Positions 1-13,900 of a stretch of DNA of 64,000 nt are shown one piece after another. The stretch comes from Blasia pusilla (taxonomy: Eukaryota; Marchantiophyta; Marchantiopsida; Blasiales): the NCBI GenBank assembly GCA_050084515.1, contig CM114271.1, positions 47,182,001 to 47,246,000 of the forward strand. The letters run 5' to 3'. Position 1 is the stretch's first letter. Every line of letters begins with the position of its first letter. The translations under genes were made by a program, and so were the position numbers. The notes under the pieces were generated by a model. It saw only the letters and a program-made list of their open reading frames with translations, ran no database searches and had not been told where the DNA came from.

Positions 1-2528
1 TTTTCCCTACTGATTATCAGGTCAAGTACATTGACAACTTAGGTATGGTTCCAGCCTTTTGGGAATAGGGAGTTACAAGACGGAAAATTCAAACCCTTAT
101 TAGCCCAGGTTAAATTTGGGACGCTAAGTTCGGTGGGCTCAACAAGGATGCCCAAGCTTCATGTGCATTTTTCAGCTTTTGCAGTCATTGTACATTATTT
201 AGCATTTTTTGCATCCTACTTCTTACTTACATTTTGAAGTCATTGTACACCAGACATCCAGAAGGAGGTTCTCAAGTCCAAGAATCTTGATTTCAAAGAG
301 ACTTCATTGATACAGAAGGATGCGTCTAGGATGTTCAACCTTGTGTCCGACGGCATTAGGCTTGATCAACTGCGTGTCTTAAGACACCAGATGCAGTTAC
401 CACTCTCCATGTTGCTAGATTTAACTTCATCTAAATCAACTCATCTAATAGATCGCATGAAGTCAACACAAGATGTTGGCCAACAACCAGAATTTGATCC
501 TCTCCCCATTGATGTTGACAATGCTAGCCATTTCCCTACTCTGCATGATTTCGATGATGTCCAGTGCTGCCATCTGATACTACAATTCATCCTACACCAT
601 CTGGTGAACAGGTTGTCCATAATCTTACTGCTGTTAAACCAAACACAGATGTTGTTGATTTTGTTTCTACTCTATACTCTCCAAGCAAGAGGAAATGCAC
701 ATGATCAAACAATGCATGGTATGTACAATTTCGCATTGTCATTTCTTATAATCATCTATGGATTTTTTTTTTCTATCTTGATCGCCACAACTCCTATTGA
801 CTCTAATTTCTGCTTACTTTGCAAATCCACCTTCTGCCACAAACTCACCAAGCCCTCCTCTATCCCTTTAATTTTCATCTACCCCACAAGTTTTTCCGGC
901 ATTTATGCACTCAATTATCTCCATTGCAACTATGAGATTTGATCCAAATTTTGTATTTGGATCTATTATCTACAATATAACTTCTTTCTGCCATATTTCT
1001 ATGCATTAATCTATTTGATCTCTTGATTTTTTGCTTACTCTGTTCACATGTGTATTGTTCTATTCATTAACTCCTATGGTGATTTTATTGACCTTTTTGC
1101 ATGTTGCCTTGTCTCTCCAACCAATTGGCTTCTGGATTTTTATTCTAGGTGAATCTTATTGCAATTCTCTTGTTATGATGAATTTTATGTTCATGCCAAT
1201 ATGCATTTCAGGCTACTCTTTATTCTTGAACCTTCATGAGTATTGCTTTCTTTCCTTCATTCTTATTTTTTTCCTGAGTTTTTCAATTCTTACTCGCTGA
1301 TCAATACTCTACCCAATTCTGAAATTTTGATGTAGGCTTGGGCAAATATTCACGATCCTCATTCAAATACTCAAACATACATTGGAGATGGTACCAGATG
1401 GGATCACCCCCTGCAAGATTCCCACGACGTGACTATGACTACATTCGTTCAACCTTACATAAGGCCGAAGAGTGCTCAATACATCTATCAACAGAAATTG
1501 TTGTACTCACAAATGTCCTACAACTTGAACAAGATGCCAATAAAGCACATATGGCTAAGTTGAACAATTTGAAAAAGCAACTAGTCGCTGCTAGGTCTTA
1601 GTTCAGAGACTTCTTAGATAGTGTTAAGGTCTATATTAAGAATGATCCCAAGCTTGATGTTCATGCATCTATCATTCAGTCACTTCTCCGATCTTAGTGT
1701 ATTTCAGCATCTGCTTCACCATTTTCCAAAGGCTGCCATTTGAGGATTTTTGGGGTTTGCTATTAACCAACCCCCTCTCCATACCAGAATTGCTTCTTTT
1801 CTAGTTCTCTTTCATTTCAAGCATGATAATGGCTTTTCTTGTATATCGAATATTGTCCTGCAAACAAAGTGTTTCTCCTCCGTCTATCTCCAATGCAATG
1901 TATATTGATGGCAACGCTCAATTAGCTGCTAACTTACTCTCTTATGAAACACAACGTACATCCAACCGTAGTCTTCCCAAGCAGTGGCTCTTATCATCAG
2001 TAGCTTCTCAGGCTTTAACGATGCTTTTAAGTCCCTCATTCACATAAACATCCCCATGAAAATTCCTTTTGCTCGAACTTAGCCGTCATTTACTCTACCT
2101 CAACGGATTTAACCCCACAGATATCTACTACATGTTAAGAATAATAACTCAAAAGATGTTATAAAATCATGCCCACGCTACTCTGATCTAGACCTACAAT
2201 CACTTTGCACATATGGTTCTTTCATATATTTCACGTGTATTTTGAATCCAAGCCGACGTTTAGTAATTACTCATTCCATCTTATCTCTTCCTAGAGATAT
2301 AATTTAAAAGGCAATTAGTCCTTTCCGAAGTCATTTGCACACAAATCAGGCTCGTCATAAATAACCCTCAATAATCAGATTCCCGTCCTTATCTAGTTTG
2401 CTCTAAGCCACACACTCATTATATTATTTAACAAAATATTTGATTTCGGATCCTTAATAACCCCCTCTCTTAATTTTAGGATCTTTTTTAACTTATCTCT
2501 ATTATTATTTGAGGAACGTTTTTCAAAT
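1..2528. other. AT-rich region, no recognisable gene
   Basis: Several short open frames occur (for example 307-942 and 1338-1601 on the plus strand), but none shows a family motif I know. The 1338-1601 frame encodes 87 residues with a Lys/Leu-rich, possibly coiled-coil C-terminus and no clear start context. The frames are broken, and the base composition is that of non-coding or old transposon DNA. I see no RNA gene. Confidence 0.4.
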
Positions 2529-2652
2529 GGTGACAGATGAGTGTTTACCATGTGTCATTTTAAGCTCCATGTGTCATTATCATCATGGCATAATCGGGTG
2601 TTTAAGGTTACTTGGACCATGTGTTGCACGGTCTCTCACAGGTTTTAACTAG
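2529..2652 (+). mobile_element. Helitron-like 3' terminus (non-autonomous, diverged)
   Basis: An imperfect hairpin at 2615-2633 (8-bp arms, 3-nt loop, one mismatch and one wobble) is followed 15 nt later by CTAG at 2649-2652 and then a T. This is the arrangement expected at a Helitron 3' end. A related sequence lies in the opposite orientation at 34525-34708, where both the hairpin and the CTAG are preserved. The 5' end (TC) was not located, so the element length is unknown. No Rep/helicase coding sequence is present nearby. Confidence 0.45.
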
Positions 2653-3850
2653 TCACAAATAAATATAGGTAATTATTATCTGATACTTACCCCTTCAATG
2701 AACATATTATTAAAAATATTCATCACAAGAGAGTAATTCTTACATGCTATAATCACTCCGAGTCTATGCAAGAAATAGATCTAGTAATTTTTAATCGACT
2801 CCCATTTATCTAAGGACTAATGTTAGAACATGATTGGCTCAAAAATTGTGTGGTAAAGAGAAAGATGTTGTAAAATCTAAAATCAAAAGTGATGCAGATT
2901 TTTCATATGTAAACATGATCTCTTTTCCTCCTCCAAATTTTACCCTCACAAATGTATGATCCCAAGAGATATATCAAAATCATAATAGTAAAAAGATAGG
3001 ACTATTTTGTCCTATTGATATATTTTAAAAAACAAAGTTGTATGATATGTTGACAATACTAACATGTAGATTAAGAGGAAAATATTTGATGAAAAAGATT
3101 CTTAATTAAAAGTCCAATTGGAAGCTCTCTCATTTTGACTACAAGGGTACTAGCTCACTTTCAATGTGAGAAGGAGAGTTTGTATGAGGACGTTTTTATC
3201 TACTACCCAAGAATATCAAATCGGGAGTGTTGTGCATATTAATAACTGAATATCGAATCGCGAGCATGTATCAATTCCAATGCATGACCTTTTGTAAGCG
3301 TGGATGGCATAAGATGCATGCCATGAAGAAATTTAGAATATGTCGCATATCAAACTTTTGGCACACATGTTTGAGGACACGATATTCGCATTATACGATA
3401 GTGCAACTTGTTGATGTAAAATAATCCATTTTATTATAAACATAAATCTCAAAGGAAGACAGAGATAAGAAAAAACATCCCAAAAATTGGCAAAAAAGGA
3501 AGGAAGCAAGAAATGCAACATGATATTACAAGAACCACAAGGATATTGCTCTAAAAACTTATGTGAGTGTTCATTGGGAAACGGATGTTCTACATGCATC
3601 TTCAATTAGCTATCATAATCCTTCAATTCTTCTTAGAGGCTAATTCACAAGAATTAGACAAAAGGATATCCCTCTCAAAGGATTGTGCTTATCTAAGGAA
3701 GCTAAATTCCCAAATCATTTAGGTAACACACTACTAATAATGATTGTCCAATTTCAAGTTTTTTTTTCTTCATTATAGCTTGCAGTGTTCTTTATGGTGT
3801 GGGCTACCACAAGGAGTCTGACACACCAGGATTTGAGCTCTAGGATTCAT
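2653..3850. other. Intergenic, nothing recognised
   Basis: AT-rich sequence with only short, motif-free open frames on both strands. No RNA gene or repeat terminus was seen. Confidence 0.4.
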
Positions 3851-4043
3851 CTAGTGGCATCCAAAGATCTGTGTTGTGAATGCAAAGTGTGACTGTGTAG
3901 AAACTTTCCTTAGAATCTGATTGATAACAAGGAGAGTCAACATGGTAGGAATTTGACAAGCGAGTTATGACTTGATTTGCTGATTGTGTACATACTGAAA
4001 TCATGGATGGATAAGCCGATGCTAGTTCTGGCTTTGTACAAGG
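3851..4043. repeat. Dispersed repeat, copy a
   Basis: About 190 bp that matches 7709-7913 in the same orientation with scattered substitutions and small gaps. Shared blocks include the stretch around 3866-3900 and the one ending near 4040. It has no coding potential. One copy lies just downstream of FAAH and the other inside its intron 15, which fits a mobile non-coding repeat or a piece of a larger transposon. Class unknown. Confidence 0.6.
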
Positions 4044-4962
4044 AGATACTTTTGCAGGTCAATCTTTTTCTCGCATAGCACTCCTCTCCCCAGTTTTCCG
4101 CATTTGGGAATCTTTGGGAACATATTAACTTCCTCACTTTGAAAGTGATAGGTTCTATTGACATTCTTGCATAAATTCACTACGCCTCTACTTGCATAAA
4201 CCATACACTCTCTATCCCTATAATTGTTCACGTGAATGATAGCTCTTTCTTTGACATATGAACTTGCCGCAACTATCGAATACCACCTTCACTATTAGGC
4301 TTCCCAATTCACAATCAAACTGCCCATCTCTCATCTTGGCAATTGCCCAAATTAGCTTAAGAAGAAGAAGGAATGTGTACAAGTACTAATATTTTCCTCC
4401 ACAGTTTCACCCTTGTGTATGGTTTCTATATAATGCCAACACTATAGTCCTCCCACATTGATCTTCACCCTATGATTGTCTAGTACAATGAATTTTGGGG
4501 TTTGGAAAGTGAAATCAGATTTTTGTTTAGAAACCGACTCCATCAATGATGGCGAGGTATCACCTATTTATCGAAGAAGATCATAGAACACCTGAGGTCG
4601 TTTCCTTAACGATGAGCACAATCCCTGCACAACAACCATAATATCAATCCGTCAATTTGCATGTAAGTATACATACATATACATACTAGTAATCATATTG
4701 CTCTTGGTGGATATAGAGTCTAAGAAAAGCATGCCAAAGGCTACCACAAGAGAGCAAGGAAAATACCTCCTAGAAATTCCAATAATCTAATTCATTGATT
4801 GCTTTTCAAAGGATGTTGTGTGGTAGTCCTCTTGTGACTCCATCACCTTCCTGTGGGACGTGCAAATTGATCGAGCTTTCTATCGAGCTTGGAAATGGAA
4901 GACATCAACTGGTTTCGTCGGGAGTTTGCAGGTGAAAGACATCCTCATGGAATCTTGCGAGT

Positions 4963-7900
4963 CTAGAATGGAAGACATGAACATGTGGATACCTCGATGG
5001 CTGAAGCTACTCGCAGCAATGTAGCTTCCTCCCAAGGACGCCCAATAAGCTGAAGACCGATTGGCAGCCCTTTGGAATCATGACCAACCTATAGAACACA
5101 CACATAATCAACCTCCAAAGTTATAGCACCTCATTTCTGCTCAAAGCTTACTTGACACTCACTTGTTTACACCTCACTCAATTGCACAAAAGAGGAAGAA
5201 AAAAGATGACCATCATCAATTTCCCAGCCATAACCTTCTTTCCTTTCAAGAAACCTTTGAAAACCTTTGATAATAATCAGATGGTCATGCACACGTAAAC
5301 TCAATGACTTTAGCTCAACAGAATTATTCAATCAATCATTCAAGGGGTGCCCACCGCACATCAATTGAATGAACTAGATCACAAATGAACAAGCCCATAC
5401 CGGAACACTCAAGCATGGAAGGCCGAGAAGATTCCCATGTAGTGCAAAGCGCATAAGGCTTCCTGAAACATCCACAATTTGTCAATGAAGTAAGTGTTCT
5501 ATTCATTAAGTCCCATTTTTTATTCACCGCCTCCGATCAGGGACCATTTCCATCTCCACCCTGCGAGTGCCCCAAATCCCCCATTGCCCATCCACCTTCA
5601 GTTGTTACCTACTTCCTTCTATGCTATCCAAGCAAAACCATTAAATCTTCCCCTATGGACCTCTTTCCATCGCCGTTTTCTTGCCCATGAGTGCCTTTTA
5701 CCTTGGTGTTTACAAACATCTCTTAAGAGCACTCTGGGAAGAGAAATAAATGACCAAATGAATTTGCACACATCCTGGAGACCACCAAAGTTTCTTGAGG
5801 TGCCAAAAGAGTTCCTATCCACGCCATTCGAAGAGAATTACATGACATACCTGTTTTTTCAAGATCACTTTCACCATATTTGAGAGAATCGGGGTTCACA
5901 AGTGGGGCCGTCATGCTGCGTGACATAAAACCCGTAGCCAAAGAATTGTTGGTGAGTGCCATTTGGGGCTACCAATGAAGAGTTGTTCAGCACAACCTAG
6001 GTCTAACTAACTATTAGGGGTATCAAGATTCTTCAACAAACTTAGTTCTACTTGGCGACCATTCTTGTGTCTTTATGATTCTCACCATAGCTCTATCCAC
6101 CTACTTCAAGTTTATTTCCCATTTGTGGGTACTTCTTGTCTTAAATATCTTTCTTCAGCTTAAAAATGTTTAATCTCTACTCTGGAAATGCTTCCAAACA
6201 GTTGGGCAATATCACTTGCTTTAAATTCCCAATCTATTATGTTTAATCTCCAATTTAGGGTAAGTCACCTTATCAGACTGGAGTCAGACTCCTATTTGGA
6301 AGATCTAAGAAAAGATATTGACCACTGCTCGGCAATAAGTCTTCCTCTGGAAGCAGAATTGTGTGCTACATTTCAGAGGTCTACTGAGGACTGATGATGA
6401 GAACCCAGGCGTCTCTGGATTACTAGCTCTCCTGTGGAGTGATCAGGAAAGACGAGACTGCACACCTTAAATTGTGCCTGTTGTAGCCTTGCTCCCGTAG
6501 GCCCATGCCCAGGTCAGACGGTGCTGAGACTGGGATGTGAGCAAGGGTAGGAAGAGTGAAGAAAGTATTGTGTATTACAATAGTGCTTAGGATATGTGGT
6601 GTTGGTGCAGAGCTTCTGGGTAGCAACAAAGAAACCCTTTTCAACACAATCAACCTTACCTGATTGGGATATCTCTCAATAATGTTTCTTGCCAGTGCAG
6701 CAGATTTTGACAATGAATCTACGCTACTGAATGTGCCGAAGAGCTCTGGTGGTACCAGCTTAGCAAAGTCCGCCTAGGCTATTGCTCTTTGTGTCGTAAA
6801 TTTCCAACAAGAGACCAGATCTGGGAGGAGGAAACTCTACTCATCAAAGGCAGAAAGGTCTACTCTGGGACTAGGAGAGTTAAGCAAGGTCAACTGTTTC
6901 TTTACACTGAAATTTTCATTGGATCAGATGTTACCTTTGGGCTTGCACTTAAATTCCCATATCTAATTTCTCATCACTAAAAGCACAGTTCCAGATTTCT
7001 ATTCGAGCTCCTTTGCTAACAGTCATTTTGGTCATGAAACAAAGCAACTATTCATGCAAAACAGAGATTTCTTGCAAGCTTCTCTCGAGGAACCAAACCT
7101 GAGGTACTCACGCTGTAGTAGGAGTAACAATGATGTCCACCAACTTGAAGACCTCGGTAAAGTAATACATTTGTCTTCTTCTGCACACACGTACTCCACA
7201 AACACAAGACCAATAATGTAAGTCCTTCAACTCAGGCACAAGATGGGGAGGTATGTGTTGAAATTTGTTAATATCTAATTTAGTGATGCCCTAAAAATAG
7301 TTAGTCAAATACTAACTTAGCTGGATACTAACTTAGTGCTGGAGATAACTTAGTGCTCCTCTATCTTTTTAGGGTAATCTCGAATTAGGGCAAGCCACCA
7401 TCCGATATTTAGGGTATGGATCTGTTCAAGAAGATCTAGGACCAGAGATGCTCACCCTCATGTACATCTTGTCTCTGCTTAGAGTCAGAAGGTAATTCTA
7501 CAGTATGCATAGCTTTTGGTGAGGACTCCTGAGGCTCTTAGTCTGTAGTGCAGCACTGCCCCTGCTGCAGAGTGATCTGAGAGAAGGAAGAGGAGATTGA
7601 GACTAAGTTCTGTGTTTGCTAGAGCCTCACTGGAAGGCAGGTCGTTTTGTCTAGATAGCTGATGGAGATTGTTTGTGCTCAGTGATGTGAGCCATGTGTG
7701 ATCTCTGAGCTGGTGGCATGTGAGGATCTGTGTTGTGAGTGCAAGGTGTGACTGTGTAGAATCCTTCTTAGTATCTGATAGATAATAAGGAGAGTCACAT
7801 CATGGTAGGGCTCTGATTTGGCAATAGAGTTAGAAACTGATTTGCTGATTGTATACAAGCTGAAATCATGGATGGTTTAGCTGATGCTAGTTCTGACTTT

Positions 7901-10900
7901 GTACAAGTATGAACTAGCATCAGTATGAACCTGAATTTGACGTCAATTGGTCAAATGAAGCATTTTGGGTGTGCACCCATAGGTTGGGGATTTCAGATCT
8001 CAAAAGGGTATTTCTGTCACTCATTCTTGGTCAGTTGTGGCCATGCTCATGCTGAAATCCTCCAGTCCCCCTTATTGCCTTCTGGATGGGCTCTTCCGAG
8101 CTTCCTTTTCTTACTGGAAGCTTTTCCTATATCTATGACATGCAGTGTCGTGCTCCTGGAGGACTTACAATACATGGAGGAACATCCTAGATCATCTTGC
8201 AGATACAAAGCAAAAAAGACAGACGAAACCTTTCTTTGTTACATGCCAAACCCTCAAAAGTAAGACGAGGGCCTCCAGAAGCCAAAACGTGTGTACCTTG
8301 GCAATTCTTGGACATTCTGCACCTTTTAATGGGAATGCAGATACTTGCAAGGAGACGCATGTATGACTGGATTCAAGCATCCAACACAATAGCCTCCATA
8401 GACAAGCCAGCTGGAAAAAAATCTTATGACAACTGACCTCAAGCGTTGAGCTGCAATGTAGTGAGTGGAGCTGATGACATTGAACAGAGCAAGATTGAGT
8501 CGAGGCTCATGACCCATTTCCGTTTTTCTGCAGCAGCGTATGGAAACCATCAAATAAACCTCAATTTTTCCTGAAGTACTGAATGTCATTTCACTGGTTG
8601 TGTATCATATGCCCAGAACTTCATCACCATACCATCTCTTGCCTTCCTGACTACTACAATAATCCAATCAACATCGAGGTCGCAATGTCTGAGAACTAAC
8701 CATAGGCCTCATACCACCACAAACTCAACGGAGTTTCCACTAACTCAAATAATAAATGGTTCTACCCAAAGGCATACATTCAATGACCAACGAACATTAA
8801 AGTTCGGTCGGGAACTACTTACACAAAGTTGTAGTGGGCACTCAAGGAAGATATATATTCCCCACCCACTGTAGCTGTGTGAGCAGTTCTCACATCCAAT
8901 AACTCTGGCAACACAACTTCTCTGATCTGCAAATAATAGAACTCTTCAACTGAGAGGATTGATATCTTGCAAGCTTCTTGAGCAAAGCTTTCTCTTGCTT
9001 TAGATAGTTGGTTCAAAGCTAAACCGCTAGATGATTAACTTAAATGAGAGCACTAGTAACTCCAATCTGATTCAGAGAGCTATCACTTGCTCTTTCTGGA
9101 ATATGTATATCCAATCTGCTCATGATCTCATCGTCTGAAGAAACAATCATGGATGCTATTAACATCTACAGAAAGGAAGAATCATCAAATACCTCGGTTC
9201 CAAAACCTTCATTCAAGAGGTCCAAGCTCTTTTCACACACTTCTGCCACTTCCGAATCCAGGACGTCCTTGAACCACTGCAAACATATTCAGATTCTGAT
9301 GTGTTACCCAGTTGTAAACTGTACGGCCACTCTTACAGTCAAGTTGGTAGCTACCCAAGAGAAAAACAAGAGACGAAGCCCATGACATGGTACACTTACA
9401 AGAGTATACTTGCCAATCTTTAGTTGAGCAAGAGCAGACCGTGGGTCATCTTTGAAGTTGGGAACACAGGGTGGAAGCTGCAGTAGGAAAGAGAACTGAC
9501 CTCAGTGTAAGACAATAATCTCAGAAAAAAATCATTATCAAGGTCACTTGTGACATTGATAATGAAACCTGCTAGCCTGAACAACTTGCTTTCGTGAAGT
9601 GGGGATGCCAGATAAATACTGGCATTTGAGGATGAAAATGAAAATGAAAATGCGACAGGAGAGTGTTTCAGTGAGAGCAGGAGAAAGAGTGAGAGCTGAG
9701 CTTGAAAAGACGAGCGCAAGGAACCCAAGCCTGAGGAACGCAAGCCACAAGCGGCAGAGCGAGGAGGTTGAAGATTCCATTGCTACAACTAGACAGAGTA
9801 ACTTGATTTCGTGACACAGGGACCTTTGGTACTTTAAAGAATCTCAACTTCAAAGTAGAGAAACACACATATAACAGAATTAGACAATTCCAAAGCCAGT
9901 ACGGCCAAGAGTAAAAGTTAGATGGAAATCTGTGCACACAAACAACGTCCATGGTGTGGTAGGCCTCAAGCTTTTAAGTCAAGCATAAGCAAAATCAGAG
10001 CTTTTATATTTAGATTCCCATGCCCAGTTCTAAGTAAAGATAAGTATATGCCAACAAGGTGATACAATAGACTCTGATGTGTAGAAATTGCTGAGCTTGA
10101 CTTACTGGTCTGGAATGCAGTATATCAGTTGGGAGTGAACCAAGAAAGGCTGCATACCTGAACGAAGTAGAACAAACAAGACCATGAAGATCAGCACCAA
10201 AAATTTGCAAAAACAATAAAATGACTTTGAACAACAATTCACCATAGTGATTGCGACAAAACTGAAAACTCTGCAATCAATTTGTGTCAGCAGCTCATCA
10301 GATGTCAATCCCATGCCTCTTTGACACGAAACATCCTCTGTGCCCTTCCCTTAATTCTAAATCTACACTCCTTGAAAGCAGGATGAGGGAAGCAATCACC
10401 ACAAAGCTAAGGGAACAAATTATGGTTACATACAGAAGTGTCAGATCCTCTACATTTGCCGCTATTGGTCCCACTGATTCCATCGTCCAACCCACTGTCG
10501 ACACCCTGCACGGCAAGTTTTGCGTTAGATACCAAAATTGCTTGAGTCCAAGCCTTCCGTGAAAGGGGATTCCAGAAGAACAGGTACATTTTCAAAAGGT
10601 CTGTGCCCCTATGCATACAGAATTCGTTTGGAATCTACAAATGTGACACCTCACAGCTTTGAGAAACTTGGGAGATGATGACTACCAAATGCTATTTGCA
10701 GTCCATTCCATGATGTCTACTATCGCAATGTTCTTCACTTTGTCTTCTGGATTCTGAGAAAGTTTTTACGAGATTTCTATGCGAGTTGAAGTGTAGTTTA
10801 TAAGTGTATACCCTTCAAGAGTTGTTCGACCAACAGTAACTTTCAAACCAGAAGTTCCACATAGACCTGAGGGTATCCGAATAGACCCTGAAAATAGAAA

Positions 10901-13900
10901 GACCAATATACACAATTAGTCCACACTCATATAGGTGTGTAAAGGATATAAACAGAATGGGAGGAGGTTTTTGTTACTCCACAACATTCTTAAAGCTGAA
11001 GATTCGACATCATGAAAGATAAGATAACATGTCAAGACTTCAGGATCTAGACATTGGTGATGTTTGATTAACCAGACACCAGCTCCCACACTTACCTCCA
11101 ACATCAGTTCCCAAGGCTCCAGAACACAAACCAGCTGCAACAAGACCACAAGAACCTGCAGAGGATCCTCCTGTGTGTCGCTGGGGATCATGAGGGTTTC
11201 TGATAACTCTGTGTGACAAATAAAAAATACCCATGATTAAAAGGGATACTCGTGTGAGAATCCCGTTTGAGCAGATTCCCTACGTTGCCCGATCAAGTAT
11301 GACCAAGCATGCCAGCTCAACAATCCTGGTCTTAATTTTCCTTTAGTAAGGATTAATGATATGAAGGGCATCCGCTTGGAGAGATACGGGTTTCTACGGG
11401 TTTCATATAGTTGCTGGCTATGAGTCGTACCCATAATGTGAATTGTGGCCAGTGACACCCAGTCCAAGCTCATTCATGTTAGCTTTGCCAACAAACACAA
11501 CACCTGCCTTCCGGAGTCTGGATACACACTCAGCATCTTCTTTGACTTCTCTCACTTTCTGCAGCCATTTCGACCCTCCTGCAAACAATCTACCCACAGT
11601 CAGCTCAATTAAAGTATCAGGCCAAATCTCAATGCTCTAAATTTTACAGAGTTTCAAATTGATGGTTTCATTTCGGAGTAGTGAACAACCCGTTTTAATT
11701 GCCTACTCCTTCCCATAATTGCCCCCTCACTCCCTAGTCCCTCAAGTTCCCTAGTAAATTTGACAATTTTGTCTCTTAGTGGATTATGCACTTTCAATCA
11801 ATAGTATATGTATATATAATTAAATAAAAGCAGCAGATAATCATATTCAGAAGTAATACCAGTGCTTGGGTGTGGGCAACAATCAATATCATCTTTCACT
11901 GCAAGCAAGATGCCGTCAAGTATTGATATACTCTTCCCTGAATGGATGAACAGCCCACTGTCAATTCATGAAGAAATGTAGCCAGATAAGGTAGCACAAA
12001 ACTTGCTAATAAGACACACCTTAACCTTGATCAATCTTTCATAATAATTTTTAAACAACAAAAAATCTTCGGTATCACTGACACTTCTTGATATAGAGCA
12101 GAGGACATGCTCACTGTGAGTCTCAATGCAACTGGTTTGTGACATTAAGGTTGTGGCAACAATGGCTCCATGTCAATCAAGACTTATTTCAACTTGTACA
12201 TCTGAAATATGTCCTGGTCGCAATTGGGTTCAAGAAGACACAGGAGGATGGGTATCTCTTGCCACTGAAATTTATGTTCATAGAGAGGTTTGGTTGTATT
12301 CTGCATATTTATAGAAGTTGATTGCTCATGGAATCAATGCGAAAAGCAGCGTATATCTATAGCAACCTGTAGCATGACGTCCAGTTGAAGCAGCAGCTTG
12401 CTTGCGCAGATCATCTGGCTTGAATGATATTAAGAAGTTCATCGGAGGACTACGCTTTTGCGAATCTTCGATAGCCGTTATAAAGCGCTCAGCTACCTGC
12501 ACCAAAGACACTCAACGTTAAGAATCATCCTTAAATCAAGGAGTCCGGGAATAAGCCAAAACCTATCTACATCGTGTCACTTCCTGCAAAGGTAGAGTCT
12601 CACCTCAGAAGGAGTGACGTGCCCGAACTTATAGGCCTCCGCATAGTCCCTTATTGTCCAGTACAAAAAAGGGTAGTCCGAGGCCATCTTTTGTTGCAGA
12701 GACGCCGGAGGTGGGGCCAGATACTCCAAAGCTGACTGCACCCGGGATGTAGAGGGCCCATCTTCATCCAATTGTACAACATCCACCTCAGTAACCTCTG
12801 TCAACACCCCAGTTCCTTGAATGAATACTTTTGAACAGATATGCTTGATATATGTTAATACCACAAAGAATGTCTACAGAGTTCATATTATTTCTTTCGT
12901 TTTACGCATAAGATAACTTGATTGGAAACCACCACACACTCTCCTCAGAGCTCAGGTTGGTCTGTGAGCCAATCGCACCAGTGGGAGGTAGCGCTTACTC
13001 AGTGCAGGATACTCTGGATAGAACATTGGCGCATCAGGAATCACTGAATCTTTGAGCACCTGAAATAAATTCAAGAACCTCTCTCAGCCCCAGATACCAG
13101 AAAACAAAATCCATCTCAAGTGTCTTGAAGCAATACACTCCATGTTCTTCCCAGTTGTCCTCAACATGGAAATTAGATACTGACAACAGGCTCAGTCCTT
13201 GAACCTGACAACAATCAAATAATTTGCGAGCAGAGCCATATATGTCTAGCATCCCTATGCTCTAGGTGTCAGAGACAAGACCCTAAATCTGTTGCCCACT
13301 TTTCATTAGCAACCTAACTGATGTTTGCACCACCCTTCCTATAACTATTGATTCCTGAACACTGTAATCGCCATGAGAAACTGCTGGAAACAACTGCAAG
13401 ATGGACTCAGAGTAATTTTGATGTACTATTACTTCTAGCCTCTCAAATAAGTATGAAGTACTCAAAGACCATGTGCTAAACTGAATTTTGATTAGCAGAA
13501 GGACATCACAACATCACAAATTCTGGGCAAAGAAAGGAAGGAAACAAAGAAAAGAAAAAGCTTACAATCCTTTAGTGGAAATTAGTTTTTGCAGGCACGA
13601 CTTCAGTAGACAGTAACTGTGGGAGCTCTGGGAAGAAATTCTGGTGGAACTGTGGGCAGTTCAAGGATTGGATTTTAGACTGAACACAAATGGGGACAAC
13701 CAGGTGCTATTCAGCAATGCCACAAAGGAGCACGCAGGTCCTCTTAGGGACTCAGAAGCATAGAGCAGTGATCTCAAGTCATAGCACATCTATTCATTGC
13801 AGCTGCAGCACCAATTGCAAGACGATATACAGCAATCTTCATACAATTGCAAGATTAAGAGTACCTCATTGATTTTGTTGCTTTTGAGAATATGATTGAG

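Noticed and set aside
8297-8322. A 26-bp micro-exon for FAAH between the exons at 8438 and 7180
   Set aside because: It has good splice-like edges, but it leaves the wrong phase for the next exon. Extending the next exon to the acceptor at 7181 gives correct phase and a better family match ([11 protein letters not shown]).
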